A DNA stretch of 64,000 bases, from NCBI GenBank assembly GCA_947259215.1, contig CAMYLJ010000001.1, positions 1 through 64,000 on the forward strand, in the 5' to 3' direction. Shown here piece by piece: positions 56,445 to 64,000 of the stretch. The stretch's first letter is position 1, and every line of letters begins with the position of its first letter. Made by a program: the position numbers and the translations under genes. Below the pieces are notes generated by a model that did no database searches, was not told the origin of the DNA, and saw nothing but the letters and a program-made list of their open reading frames with translations. This DNA is from an uncultured delta proteobacterium (lineage in GTDB: Bacteria > Myxococcota_A > UBA9160 > JAFDET01).

Positions 56445-57247
56445 CCGCAGAGCCGCTCCGCTGGCTCGACAGTCACTGCCACGTCACGGCCAGCGCGTTC
56501 GACGAGGATCGGGACGCCGTCCTGGCCCGCGCGAGCGAGGCGGGCGTGGAGACGCTGCTGGCCATCGGGTCGGGCTACGGCGTGGAGGACTGCGAGCGCG
56601 CGGCGGCTCTGGCGGAGACGAGTTCGCGCATCTTCGCGACCGCGGGCGTGCATCCCCACGACGCCGAGGCGTGGAACGACGCGGCGCGTGCGCGGGTGGC
56701 CGCGTGCCTGGAGGCAGAGCGGGTGGTGGCCGTGGGCGAGTGCGGCCTCGACTACTGGTACGAGCACTCGCCGCGCGACGCGCAGCGACGCGCCTTCGCC
56801 GAGCAGGTGGCGCTGGCGCGCGAGCGCCGGCTCCCGGTGTCGATCCACGTGCGCGGTCGCGACGAGCAGGCCTACGAGGAGCTGCTGGAGCTCTGGCGCG
56901 GCGAGGGCGGAGGCGACGTGGAGGGCGTCCTCCATTGCTACACCCATAGCGAGGCGTTCGCGCGGCGCGCGCTGGACGCGGGCCTCTGCATCAGCTTCTC
57001 GGGCATCCTCACCTTCAAGCGTGACCGCGGCCTGCGCGCCGTGGCCGCAGCGCTGCCCCTGGACCGGCTGCTGGTGGAGACCGACGCGCCCCTGCTGGCG
57101 CCCGAAGGCTTCCGGGGCCTGCGCAACGAGCCCGCGCACGTGGTGCGCGTGGGCGAGGCCCTGGCGGCCGTGCACGAACGGCCCCTCGGCGAGGTGGCCG
57201 AGGCGACGCGCGCCAACGCGCGGCGCCTCTTTCGCCTGCCGGACTGA
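56441..57247 (+). CDS. tatD: TatD-family metal-dependent deoxyribonuclease
   Basis: A 268-residue TIM-barrel hydrolase starting at GTG 56441. Metal ligands: WLDSHCHVTASAFDEDRD (HxH), AVGECGLDYWYEHSPRDAQRRAF (Glu), LPVSIHVRGRDEQAYEEL (His), GVLHCYTHSEAF (His) and VETDAPLLAPEGFRGLRNEPAHV (Asp). TatD enzymes are 3'-5' exonucleases for DNA or D-aminoacyl-tRNA repair-type hydrolases. It lies between holB and an IMPase gene. Confidence 0.9.
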   Translation: MTAEPLRWLDSHCHVTASAFDEDRDAVLARASEAGVETLLAIGSGYGVEDCERAAALAETSSRIFATAGVHPHDAEAWNDAARARVAACLEAERVVAVGECGLDYWYEHSPRDAQRRAFAEQVALARERRLPVSIHVRGRDEQAYEELLELWRGEGGGDVEGVLHCYTHSEAFARRALDAGLCISFSGILTFKRDRGLRAVAAALPLDRLLVETDAPLLAPEGFRGLRNEPAHVVRVGEALAAVHERPLGEVAEATRANARRLFRLPD

Positions 57248-57257
57248 CGGAGCGCCC

Positions 57258-58046
57258 GTGGAAGACGTCCAGGAGCGGCTGGCGCTGGCGATCCGCCTGG
57301 CCCGCGAGGCCGGAGCGATCCAGCGCGAGCGCTACGAATCGGAGCTGGTGGTGGAAACCAAGCGCACGGACGTCGACCTGGTGACGGACGTCGACCGCGC
57401 CTGTGAAGAGGCCGTGGTTCGCGGCATCCGCGCCGCGCGGCCGGGCGACGGAATCCTGGCCGAGGAAGGCGGCGGGGACGACGCCGCGGGCACCGGCTGG
57501 CGCTGGGTGATCGACCCGCTGGACGGCACCACCAACTACGCCCACGGCTACCCGTGCTTCTGTGTCTCGATCGGCGTGGAGCGGGACGGCCGGCCCGAGC
57601 TGGGCGTGATCTACAACCCGATCCTCGACGAGCTCTACCACGCGCTGCGCGGCGGCGGCGCCTTTCGCAACGCCCGCCCGATCCGAGTCTCGCAGCAGCG
57701 CGACCTGACCCGCTGCCTCTTCGCCACCGGCTTCGCCTACGACCGCCACGCCAACCCGGGCGCCAACCTGCGCCACTTCGAAGGCTTCCTGCGCCGCGGC
57801 CGCGGCGTGCGCCGCGACGGCAGCGCCGCCCTCGACCTGGCTGCCATCGCCTGCGGCCGCTTCGACGGCTACTGGGAGCTCGACCTCAAGCCCTGGGACG
57901 TGACGGCGGGCACGCTGCTCGTCGAAGAGGCCGGCGGCCGCGTGACCGACCTCTCGGGCACCCCGGGGCGCACCGACGGCGCCGCCGTCGTCGCGAGCAA
58001 CGGCCTGATCCACGACGACATGCTGGCCGTGCTGCGCGGGGAGTAG
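57258..58046 (+). CDS. Inositol-monophosphatase-family phosphatase
   Basis: A 262-residue Mg-dependent phosphatase starting at GTG 57258. Motifs: VVETKRTDVDLVTDVDRACE, ILAEEGGG (metal Glu pair), WVIDPLDGTTNYAHGYPCF (DPxDGTTN), RRDGSAALDLAAIACGRFDGY and ELDLKPWDVTAGTLLVEEAGG. The SuhB/CysQ/FBPase specificities cannot be separated by eye, but the WDVAAG-type motif favours inositol-1-phosphatase. It follows tatD by 10 bp. Confidence 0.9.
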   Translation: MEDVQERLALAIRLAREAGAIQRERYESELVVETKRTDVDLVTDVDRACEEAVVRGIRAARPGDGILAEEGGGDDAAGTGWRWVIDPLDGTTNYAHGYPCFCVSIGVERDGRPELGVIYNPILDELYHALRGGGAFRNARPIRVSQQRDLTRCLFATGFAYDRHANPGANLRHFEGFLRRGRGVRRDGSAALDLAAIACGRFDGYWELDLKPWDVTAGTLLVEEAGGRVTDLSGTPGRTDGAAVVASNGLIHDDMLAVLRGE

Positions 58047-58097
58047 TGCGCCGGGGGCGTCGGGGGTCGCCTCGGAGGACGATCCGGCCTTCTCGGC

Positions 58098-58877
58098 CTA
58101 CAGAGGCGGCGCCGTCTCCGGACCCTGGCGCCGCCTGCGGCGCGCGACCGCGAGGCCCGCCAGGCCGGAGCCCAAGAGCATCAGGGTACCCGGCTCGGGC
58201 GTGGGGACCGTGAGCGTGATCTCCAGGGTCGTGAAGATCGGTAGCAGGTTGCCCAGTGCCGAGACGAAGGTCGGAGTCACCAGGGTGAGCCGCGACAAGG
58301 TGGCGTTGGTCGTGCCGCTCAGCGTGAAGGTGCCGTTCGGGGTGTTGACCTGCCCCCGGCCGACGGTCCACGGAGCCGCATCGAAGGTGAAGGGCACGGT
58401 GGTGGAGCCGCCCTGACCGATCCGCGCCGCGTTCAGGTTCACCGGGATCACCACGACGTCCGGGATGACGGCCACCTTGACGGTGCCGGTCAACCCCATG
58501 ATGCCGCCGATGTAGGTCGCGTTCACGCAGGCCTCGTTCGCACCCGGCGGGCAGACTTCTCCGGGGACCGCGCCGCCGAATGGCTCGAAGAGTCCGAACT
58601 GGTTCGAGATCGAGCTGGCGCTGATCTGCGCGATCGCCGTGGTGGTCGTCACCGGGATGACGGTCGGGGTCGCCAGCGCGATTGCGCCGGGCGCCAAGCT
58701 CACGGAACGGGCCGCCGGGTCGACCGTGACGATCGTGGGCCCACCGATCCGCACGCTGCCCACGTTCTGGATCGTGATCCCGAGGAATACTTCCGCCGGG
58801 CGGGAGACGGGGACCGCATCGGCGGTCGTGGGAACCAACAGGGCAGCCGCTGCTGCCACACCGAACAACTTGCGCAT
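58098..58877 (-). CDS. PEP-CTERM sorting-domain protein
   Basis: A 259-residue exported protein. Signal peptide: KLFGVAAAAALLVPTTADAV. The body is a long Thr/Val/Ile-rich beta structure (EVFLGITIQNVGSVRIGGP, VIPVTTTTAIAQISASSIS, GTFTLSGTTNATLSRLTLV). The C-terminal exosortase signal is VPTPEPGTLMLLGSGLAGLAVARRRRR. It is the third such protein in the window, implying an exosortase elsewhere in the genome. It converges with the IMPase gene. Confidence 0.8.
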   Translation of the reverse strand: MRKLFGVAAAAALLVPTTADAVPVSRPAEVFLGITIQNVGSVRIGGPTIVTVDPAARSVSLAPGAIALATPTVIPVTTTTAIAQISASSISNQFGLFEPFGGAVPGEVCPPGANEACVNATYIGGIMGLTGTVKVAVIPDVVVIPVNLNAARIGQGGSTTVPFTFDAAPWTVGRGQVNTPNGTFTLSGTTNATLSRLTLVTPTFVSALGNLLPIFTTLEITLTVPTPEPGTLMLLGSGLAGLAVARRRRRQGPETAPPL

Positions 58878-59246
58878 CCCTGCGTAGGTGGCGGGAGCGG
58901 CGCACTTGTGTCATCGGGTCCACGCGCGTCTGAGCCCGGGGCAGCATCGCGGCTGCGCACGTCGTCTAGTGGTTCGCGAGGCTGTTTGGGGGCGCTGCCA
59001 GGGCACGCCGCGGCCTGCGGACGCTACTCCGCCGTCCGTTCCTCGTTCTCTTCCTCGAGCCCCTGTCCGGGCGGGGCGATGTAGCCCAGGGGGAAAGCTG
59101 CCTGAGCGCCCGATTTCCTGGTGGGCCACCTGGGACGCGAATCGAGGACCAGGGGGTTACGAGCAACGTCGCTTTCCAGCCCCCTTGAACCACGGGCGGT
59201 TCGCGCCCCTGCGCGAGGCGAGCGCGTGGCATCGAGCCACCCCGAC
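58878..59246. other. Intergenic stretch upstream of the PEP-CTERM gene
   Basis: About 370 bp. A minus-strand frame ending near 59024 contains PRWPTRKSGAQAAFPLGYIA and a Glu-rich end, but it has no credible start because it runs into the inverted-repeat element at 59247. It could be a decayed gene end. I see no RNA gene. Confidence 0.35.
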
Positions 59247-59363
59247 CCGGGGATGTCGGGGGTTCCCGGAGGCGTAATCCGCAGCGCGCTGACGGACTTT
59301 GCGCTTGGCTCGACGATGGCTGCGCGCGAGGACATCGCCGGAGGGAACCCCCGACATCCCCGG
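59247..59363. repeat. 117-bp element with 21-bp perfect terminal inverted repeats
   Basis: Left arm 59247-59267 (CCGGGGATGTCGGGGG then TTCCC) and right arm 59343-59363 are exact reverse complements over 21 bp, with 75 bp between. It lies 5 bp from the stop of the DUF4340 gene. It is too small to encode anything. MITE-like, or a very strong terminator-type hairpin. Confidence 0.85.
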
Positions 59364-59367
59364 CGCG

Positions 59368-60813
59368 TTACTCGACGACGACGCCCGGCGTCTCGGCGGC
59401 CTCGGGTGCGGCCGCCTCGGGCTCTGCCTGGCTGAGGAAGCGGTTGCGGAAGGCGTCGAGGGACACCGGGAGGTGCTCGGCCAGCTCGTAGTCGAGCCGG
59501 TAGATGACGTCCGAGTCCGGCGACTCGGCCACGATGCCGTCGGCGTCGAAGTTGCCCAGCGCCACCTCGCCCAGCAGGGGCGCGTCGTCCGCGCCCTCGC
59601 CGAAGGCCCGCAGCACCACCCGCGGCGGGCTCAGGCCGACGCCGGCCAGCTCCTCCGGGCCCAGGGATTCAGCCAGGATGTCGCTGGCGCGCAGCCGCGC
59701 CAGCTCGGCCACGACGCGAGCAGCCTTGCCCGAGGCGATCGGCTCGGGCTCCGAGGTCCAGCCCGCGTCGCTGCGCGAAGCCTCGATCCGGACCGGCTCG
59801 CCCTCCTCCGCATGGAAGATCAGCTCCAGGCGCTGCGCGTCACTCGCCACGAAGTCCGCCAGGGTGCGGTAGCGGTAGAGCGCGAGCTTGCGGGGCAGGT
59901 CGTCGAGACGCTCGGTCGGAATCGTGTAGAGGGCCCCTCCCGCACCGCGCACCGCGCGCTGCGCGCCCGCCAGCGGACCGCCGATCGACAGCTCCCAGAC
60001 GGGCGCCTCGCCGCCCTCCTCGGGCGGCGCGCCGCGCAGACGCACCTCGAAGGCCGGCTCGGCGAAGGCGGCGGCAACCGCGGGATCGGGCTCGTCGAGG
60101 AAGCTCTCGGCGCGCAGGAAGGAGAGGTCCGCCAGCAGGTCGTCGACCGTGCGCTCGTCGGCGGGCGCCTCCAGTGGAGCCGTGAGCTGCCAGGCGTCGT
60201 CGATCTTCTCCAGCGCCACCGAGCCGCCGGGCCAAGACGCCTTCAGGGATTGCACCGCGGCGCGGTCGAAGCGCAGGACGCGCTTCTCGCGCAGCTCGTC
60301 CAGTGACTTCTCGAAGGAGGTCACCCGGTGGGTCGCCACCGTGTAGACGTCGGGACGCTCGTCGACGCGCACGTAGGTGTTGGAGCCGACGGGCGTGTTC
60401 TTCCCCACCTGCAGCACGTGCTCGAGCTCGGCGCCGCCGAAGCGCACCGCGCGGGCGCCCTCGGCGAGGCCGTAGACCTCCGGCGCCTGGGCGTCCTCGC
60501 CCGGGATCCGGCCTTCGCTGGCCAGCTGGGCCAGGGCGGACGCCATGCCCGTCACGGCCGTCTCGTCCGCGGCGAAGTCCAGCGGCTCCACCAGCCGCCA
60601 GCCCCGATCGCCGAAGGCGAGCCGCACCTCGCGGCCGTCCGTGGTCGTGAACGCGATCGCCTGCACGTCCTCGGAGACGAGCTCGGGGAAGAGGCGCTTC
60701 TGCTGCTCCTCCGCCTCCTGCCGCCGCGACGCGCCTTCCACCTGGTAGAACCATACGAAGGCCCCGAGCGCGGCAGTCGCCAGGAAGAGCCACAGGGTGG
60801 TGCGCGGGTTCAC
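59368..60813 (-). CDS. DUF4340 domain protein of the GldG-type ABC operon
   Basis: A 481-residue protein with one N-terminal membrane anchor (TTLWLFLATAALGAFVWFYQV) and extracytoplasmic DUF4340 repeats: AIAFTTTDGREVRLAFGDRGWRLVEPL, ALAQLASEGRI, VGKNTPVGSNTYVRVDERPDVYTV, then a second repeat with LPRKLALYRYRTLADF. These proteins accompany GldG/GldF-type ABC systems; function is unknown. It is last of four minus-strand genes, 10 bp after gldG. Confidence 0.8.
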   Translation of the reverse strand: MNPRTTLWLFLATAALGAFVWFYQVEGASRRQEAEEQQKRLFPELVSEDVQAIAFTTTDGREVRLAFGDRGWRLVEPLDFAADETAVTGMASALAQLASEGRIPGEDAQAPEVYGLAEGARAVRFGGAELEHVLQVGKNTPVGSNTYVRVDERPDVYTVATHRVTSFEKSLDELREKRVLRFDRAAVQSLKASWPGGSVALEKIDDAWQLTAPLEAPADERTVDDLLADLSFLRAESFLDEPDPAVAAAFAEPAFEVRLRGAPPEEGGEAPVWELSIGGPLAGAQRAVRGAGGALYTIPTERLDDLPRKLALYRYRTLADFVASDAQRLELIFHAEEGEPVRIEASRSDAGWTSEPEPIASGKAARVVAELARLRASDILAESLGPEELAGVGLSPPRVVLRAFGEGADDAPLLGEVALGNFDADGIVAESPDSDVIYRLDYELAEHLPVSLDAFRNRFLSQAEPEAAAPEAAETPGVVVE

Positions 60814-60823
60814 GACGCCTCCG

Positions 60824-62440
60824 CTAGCGGCCGGGCGCCCGCCGGCGCAGCCACCAGGACACGGCCCCCAGCATGGCCAGGAGCTGGGGCAGCACGAAGA
60901 GGGACAGCGTGCGGATGCGCCCGAACTGGTCGCTCGTCAGCTGGAAGCGCGAGGCGCGGGCCTGGTTGGGACGGATCGAGATCGCCTCGACGTCGCCGAC
61001 GAGCCAGTTCACGCTGTTCAGGAAGAGATCGCGGTTGCGGTAGGCGTCGATCAGCTCGTTGGAGGCGAAGTCGGAGTCGCCGAAGACCACGAGGCGCGCC
61101 TCGCCGCCTGCGGGCTCCGGCGTCGCGCCCTCGGCGGCGGCAGCGTCGTCGGTCGCGTCGCCTCCCGCGGCGACGCGCAGCGTTCCGGCCACCGCGATCG
61201 GCACCGGGCCAGGCCGGTCGTCGGGACCGAGCTCCGGCTGATCTTCGATGTTGCTCTCAGCCCAGGAGTTCTCGCCGGTGAAGACGATCGCCTGGAGGCC
61301 TGCGACGCCTTCGGCGGGCTCCACGCTCCGCGCCAAGTGGAACATGGTCACCTCGCGCAGATCCTCGACGATCGGGTGCGGGGCGTACTGGGCGGCCAGC
61401 GGCGTGGCGGCCCGGCCGAAGAGCCCCTGTACCTGGTCGATCACGAAGCCCTCGCCCACCCGCACGCCCCAGCCGGCCAGGTCCTCGAAGAGATCCGTCT
61501 GCGCCATCGGGTCGACCATCACCAGCAGCGAGCCGCCGCGCTCGAGATAGCGCTGCAGGGCCTGGTGCTCCTCGGCCAGGAAGGGCCGGGTCGGGCCGGC
61601 CACGATCACCACGTCGGCGTCCTCGGGAACGTCGCCGCGGGTGGCCAGGACCAGGCTCTCCACCAGGTAGTTCTCATTGCGCAGGGAGTCCGCCGCGCGG
61701 CCGAAGCCGCCCTCCCCTGCCGCGGCCTCGTCGCTGGCGGGACGCTCGTTGTGGCCGCTCAGGAAGTAGACGCGCTTCTCGCCGGTGCGGGTGAGCTTCA
61801 CCAGGGCGTTGGTGAGGCGCTCCTCGTCGACGTTGTCCACCACGGTCGACTCGTCGCCCAGGGTCACGTGCAGGAGTCCCGCGGCCAGCTGCTCCCGGGT
61901 GAGATTGAACTTCTCCGCCAGGTCGGGCCGGGCGGTGGGGTCCGCGTAGCTCACGCGGAAGCGCTCGCTCGCGTACTCGAAGCGCTCCAGCAGGGGCCGG
62001 ACCTCGGGCTGCGCCACCTTGGCGTAGAAGGCCAGGACCTCCACGTCCCGGTCGAGCCCCCCCAGCACCTTCACGGTCTGGTCCGAGAGCGAGTGCACCC
62101 CGGCCTCGGTCCAGTCCCAGCGCACGTTGTTCTGGGCGCCCAGGTACGCCAGCAGCGACAGGATCGCGATGGCGAGCAGCGTCGAGACGACGGAGCTGGT
62201 GCCGTACTTGCCGACCCGGCGGGCCTCGCCGGACTGCATGCGCTCGCGCAGCGTGTCGAGGCTCGAGAAGAGCGCCACCCCGAGCAGCACGAGCCCGACG
62301 GCCAGGTTGCCCCAGACCCAGGCGAAGTCCGTGCTCGCCACCCCGCCGCCGCCGCCGAAGAGCAGGATCAGCAGCGAGAGCAGCGAGAACACCAGGGCCA
62401 CGAGCCCCAGGGCACCGGCCAATGCCGCCCAGCCGCTCAC
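60824..62440 (-). CDS. GldG-family ABC-transport auxiliary protein
   Basis: A 538-residue protein. Two or three N-terminal helices (GALGLVALVFSLLSLLILLFG, AWVWGNLAVGLVLLGVALFS, STLLAIAILSLLAYLGA) precede a large periplasmic GldG/ABC_transp_aux domain (YFLSGHNERPASDEA, DADVVIVAGPTRPFLAEEHQAL, RGGSLLVMVDPMAQ, RLVVFGDSDFASNELIDAY), and a final helix closes it (LSLFVLPQLLAMLGAVSWWLRRR). GldG is needed for gliding in Bacteroidota; in proteobacterial lineages the role is unknown. It starts 10 bp after the permease stop. Confidence 0.82.
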   Translation of the reverse strand: MSGWAALAGALGLVALVFSLLSLLILLFGGGGGVASTDFAWVWGNLAVGLVLLGVALFSSLDTLRERMQSGEARRVGKYGTSSVVSTLLAIAILSLLAYLGAQNNVRWDWTEAGVHSLSDQTVKVLGGLDRDVEVLAFYAKVAQPEVRPLLERFEYASERFRVSYADPTARPDLAEKFNLTREQLAAGLLHVTLGDESTVVDNVDEERLTNALVKLTRTGEKRVYFLSGHNERPASDEAAAGEGGFGRAADSLRNENYLVESLVLATRGDVPEDADVVIVAGPTRPFLAEEHQALQRYLERGGSLLVMVDPMAQTDLFEDLAGWGVRVGEGFVIDQVQGLFGRAATPLAAQYAPHPIVEDLREVTMFHLARSVEPAEGVAGLQAIVFTGENSWAESNIEDQPELGPDDRPGPVPIAVAGTLRVAAGGDATDDAAAAEGATPEPAGGEARLVVFGDSDFASNELIDAYRNRDLFLNSVNWLVGDVEAISIRPNQARASRFQLTSDQFGRIRTLSLFVLPQLLAMLGAVSWWLRRRAPGR

Positions 62441-62450
62441 CGCACGCCCC

Positions 62451-63244
62451 CTAGCGCCACCGCACCGACTCCACCGACGCCTTGGTCAGCAGCAGGAAGA
62501 CGCCGATGATGAACGCGAAGTAGACCAGGTCCCGGGTCTCCACGAGCCCCTGGGTCAGGCGCGAGAAGTGCTCGGCCGTCGCCAGCCAGCGCATCACGCC
62601 GGCCACGCTCTCTCCCATGCCGAAGAAGCCCGAGGCGGCGCCCAGGTCGCCGATCAGGGACAGCAGCAGGAAGAGCACGATCAGCATCAGCGCCAGGAAG
62701 AAAGCGATGATCTGGTTGCTGGTGACGGAGGAGGCGAAGAGCCCGATGGCGGCGTAGGCCAGGGCCACCAGCACCATGCCCAGCAGTCCGGCCCAGGTCT
62801 TGCCAACCTCGGGATCGCCGAACGCGAAGAGCAGGCCCGGGAAGAAACCCAGCAGCGCCACCATCAACACCATGAAGCCCGCGGCCGCCAGGTACTTCCC
62901 GACGACGATGTCCCAGATCGTGGCGGGGCTCGTCAGCAGCAGCTCTTCGGTGCGGTTGGCCTTGTCCGCCGTGAACAGGTGCATGGTCACCGCCGGCACG
63001 CCGATCAGGAAGAAGACCCACATGGTCTGGAAGAACGGCTCGATCAGGGCGTCGTTCAGGTTCATCTGGCGCAGCTGGTCGAACATCTGGAACTGCTGCA
63101 TGCGCAGCAGGATCTCCTGGAACTGCACCAGGGTGGAGAGGAAGAAGAAGGCCCCGAGCAGCGCCCACAGGGTCAGCACCGCGTAGGCCACGGGCGAGAC
63201 GAAGAGCGAACGCAGCTCGCGTCCGGCGATCGTTCCCGCGTGCC

Positions 63245-63248
<4 letters not shown>
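62451..63248 (-). CDS. ABC-2-type permease, GldF-like
   Basis: A 265-residue inner-membrane protein with six helices. It opens GTIAGRELRSLFVSPVAYAV, followed by a Gln/Met-rich first loop (FQEILLRMQQFQMFDQLRQM), then FFQTMWVFFLIGVPAVTMHLF, ELLLTSPATIWDIVVGKYLAA (the conserved ABC-2 coupling stretch), and VTSNQIIAFFLALMLIVLFLL. It starts 4 bp inside the ATPase gene end (ATGA overlap). It is the membrane part of the transporter with the ATPase. Confidence 0.87.
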
Positions 63249-63997
<749 letters not shown>

Positions 63998-64000
63998 GCG

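Overview
The window is bacterial chromosome with very high GC and strong GC3 in nearly every gene. Most genes abut or overlap by 4 bases (ATGA/GTGA junctions). Gene content is Gram-negative: a complete tolQ-tolR-tolA-tolB-pal-cpoB cluster, an OprD-like porin and several lipoproteins. PEP-CTERM exosortase substrates, bactofilin, GldG-type ABC auxiliary genes and CHAD and MORN proteins point to a deltaproteobacterial-type lineage (Myxococcota, Desulfobacterota, Binatota or relatives). I cannot place it more precisely from sequence alone.

Layout. 0-11 kb: a FUSC exporter next to a truncated membrane-fusion remnant, a CHAD protein, an HTTM-like membrane pair, a DUF2092/DUF6515 secreted pair, and an AspT/YidE-type transporter coupled to an OprD-type porin. 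11-23.5 kb: an accessory region at the 3' end of the tmRNA gene (ssrA, minus strand, 23129-23496). Two related tyrosine recombinases (11906-13210 and 21888-23057) each sit just before a 33-bp copy of the ssrA 3' end (13168-13200 and 23129-23161). The 10-kb interval is therefore an ssrA-integrated island, in tandem with a second element to its left. Cargo is a HicAB toxin-antitoxin pair, an ECF sigma factor divergent from a Tat-exported ferritin-like protein and a cytochrome c, a PEP-CTERM protein, a DUF4177-like lipoprotein, a MORN protein, decayed fragments, and an unfamiliar two-gene module (wHTH-DUF488 plus a conserved unknown) of visibly lower GC. Three copies of a ~95-nt repeat separate the cargo modules.

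23.5-34 kb: envelope genes: an SGNH-like protein, two GT-C glycosyltransferases, a sterol-desaturase-family enzyme, a PEP-CTERM protein coupled to an exported alpha/beta hydrolase, a PDZ protein, and a metzincin-type protease overlapping smpB. 34-37.3 kb: smpB and panB-panC-panD, with a predicted promoter, a structured leader and an intrinsic terminator before panB. 37.3-44.5 kb: one long minus-strand run, tolQRAB-pal-cpoB, a DksA/TraR-family gene, tsaD, rsmA and a small conserved protein. 44.5-48.9 kb: pepA, a cytochrome c, an rpoH-like sigma factor and an enoyl-CoA hydratase, with a duplicated 77-bp terminator-like element. 49-58 kb: M20 hydrolase, acylphosphatase, molybdenum-cofactor genes (moaB, a moaD-moaE fusion, a putative carrier), a NifU-like protein, a histone-H1-like/EF-Tu-barrel fusion, bactofilin, and holB-tatD-IMPase. 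58-64 kb: a PEP-CTERM protein and a four-gene ABC/GldG/DUF4340 operon.

The most interesting signals are the tandem ssrA insertions with module-separating repeats, the symmetric divergent ECF promoter built on a 22-bp palindrome, the wHTH-DUF488 two-gene module beside the integrase, the panB leader, and several small intergenic repeat families (77, ~135 and 117 bp).
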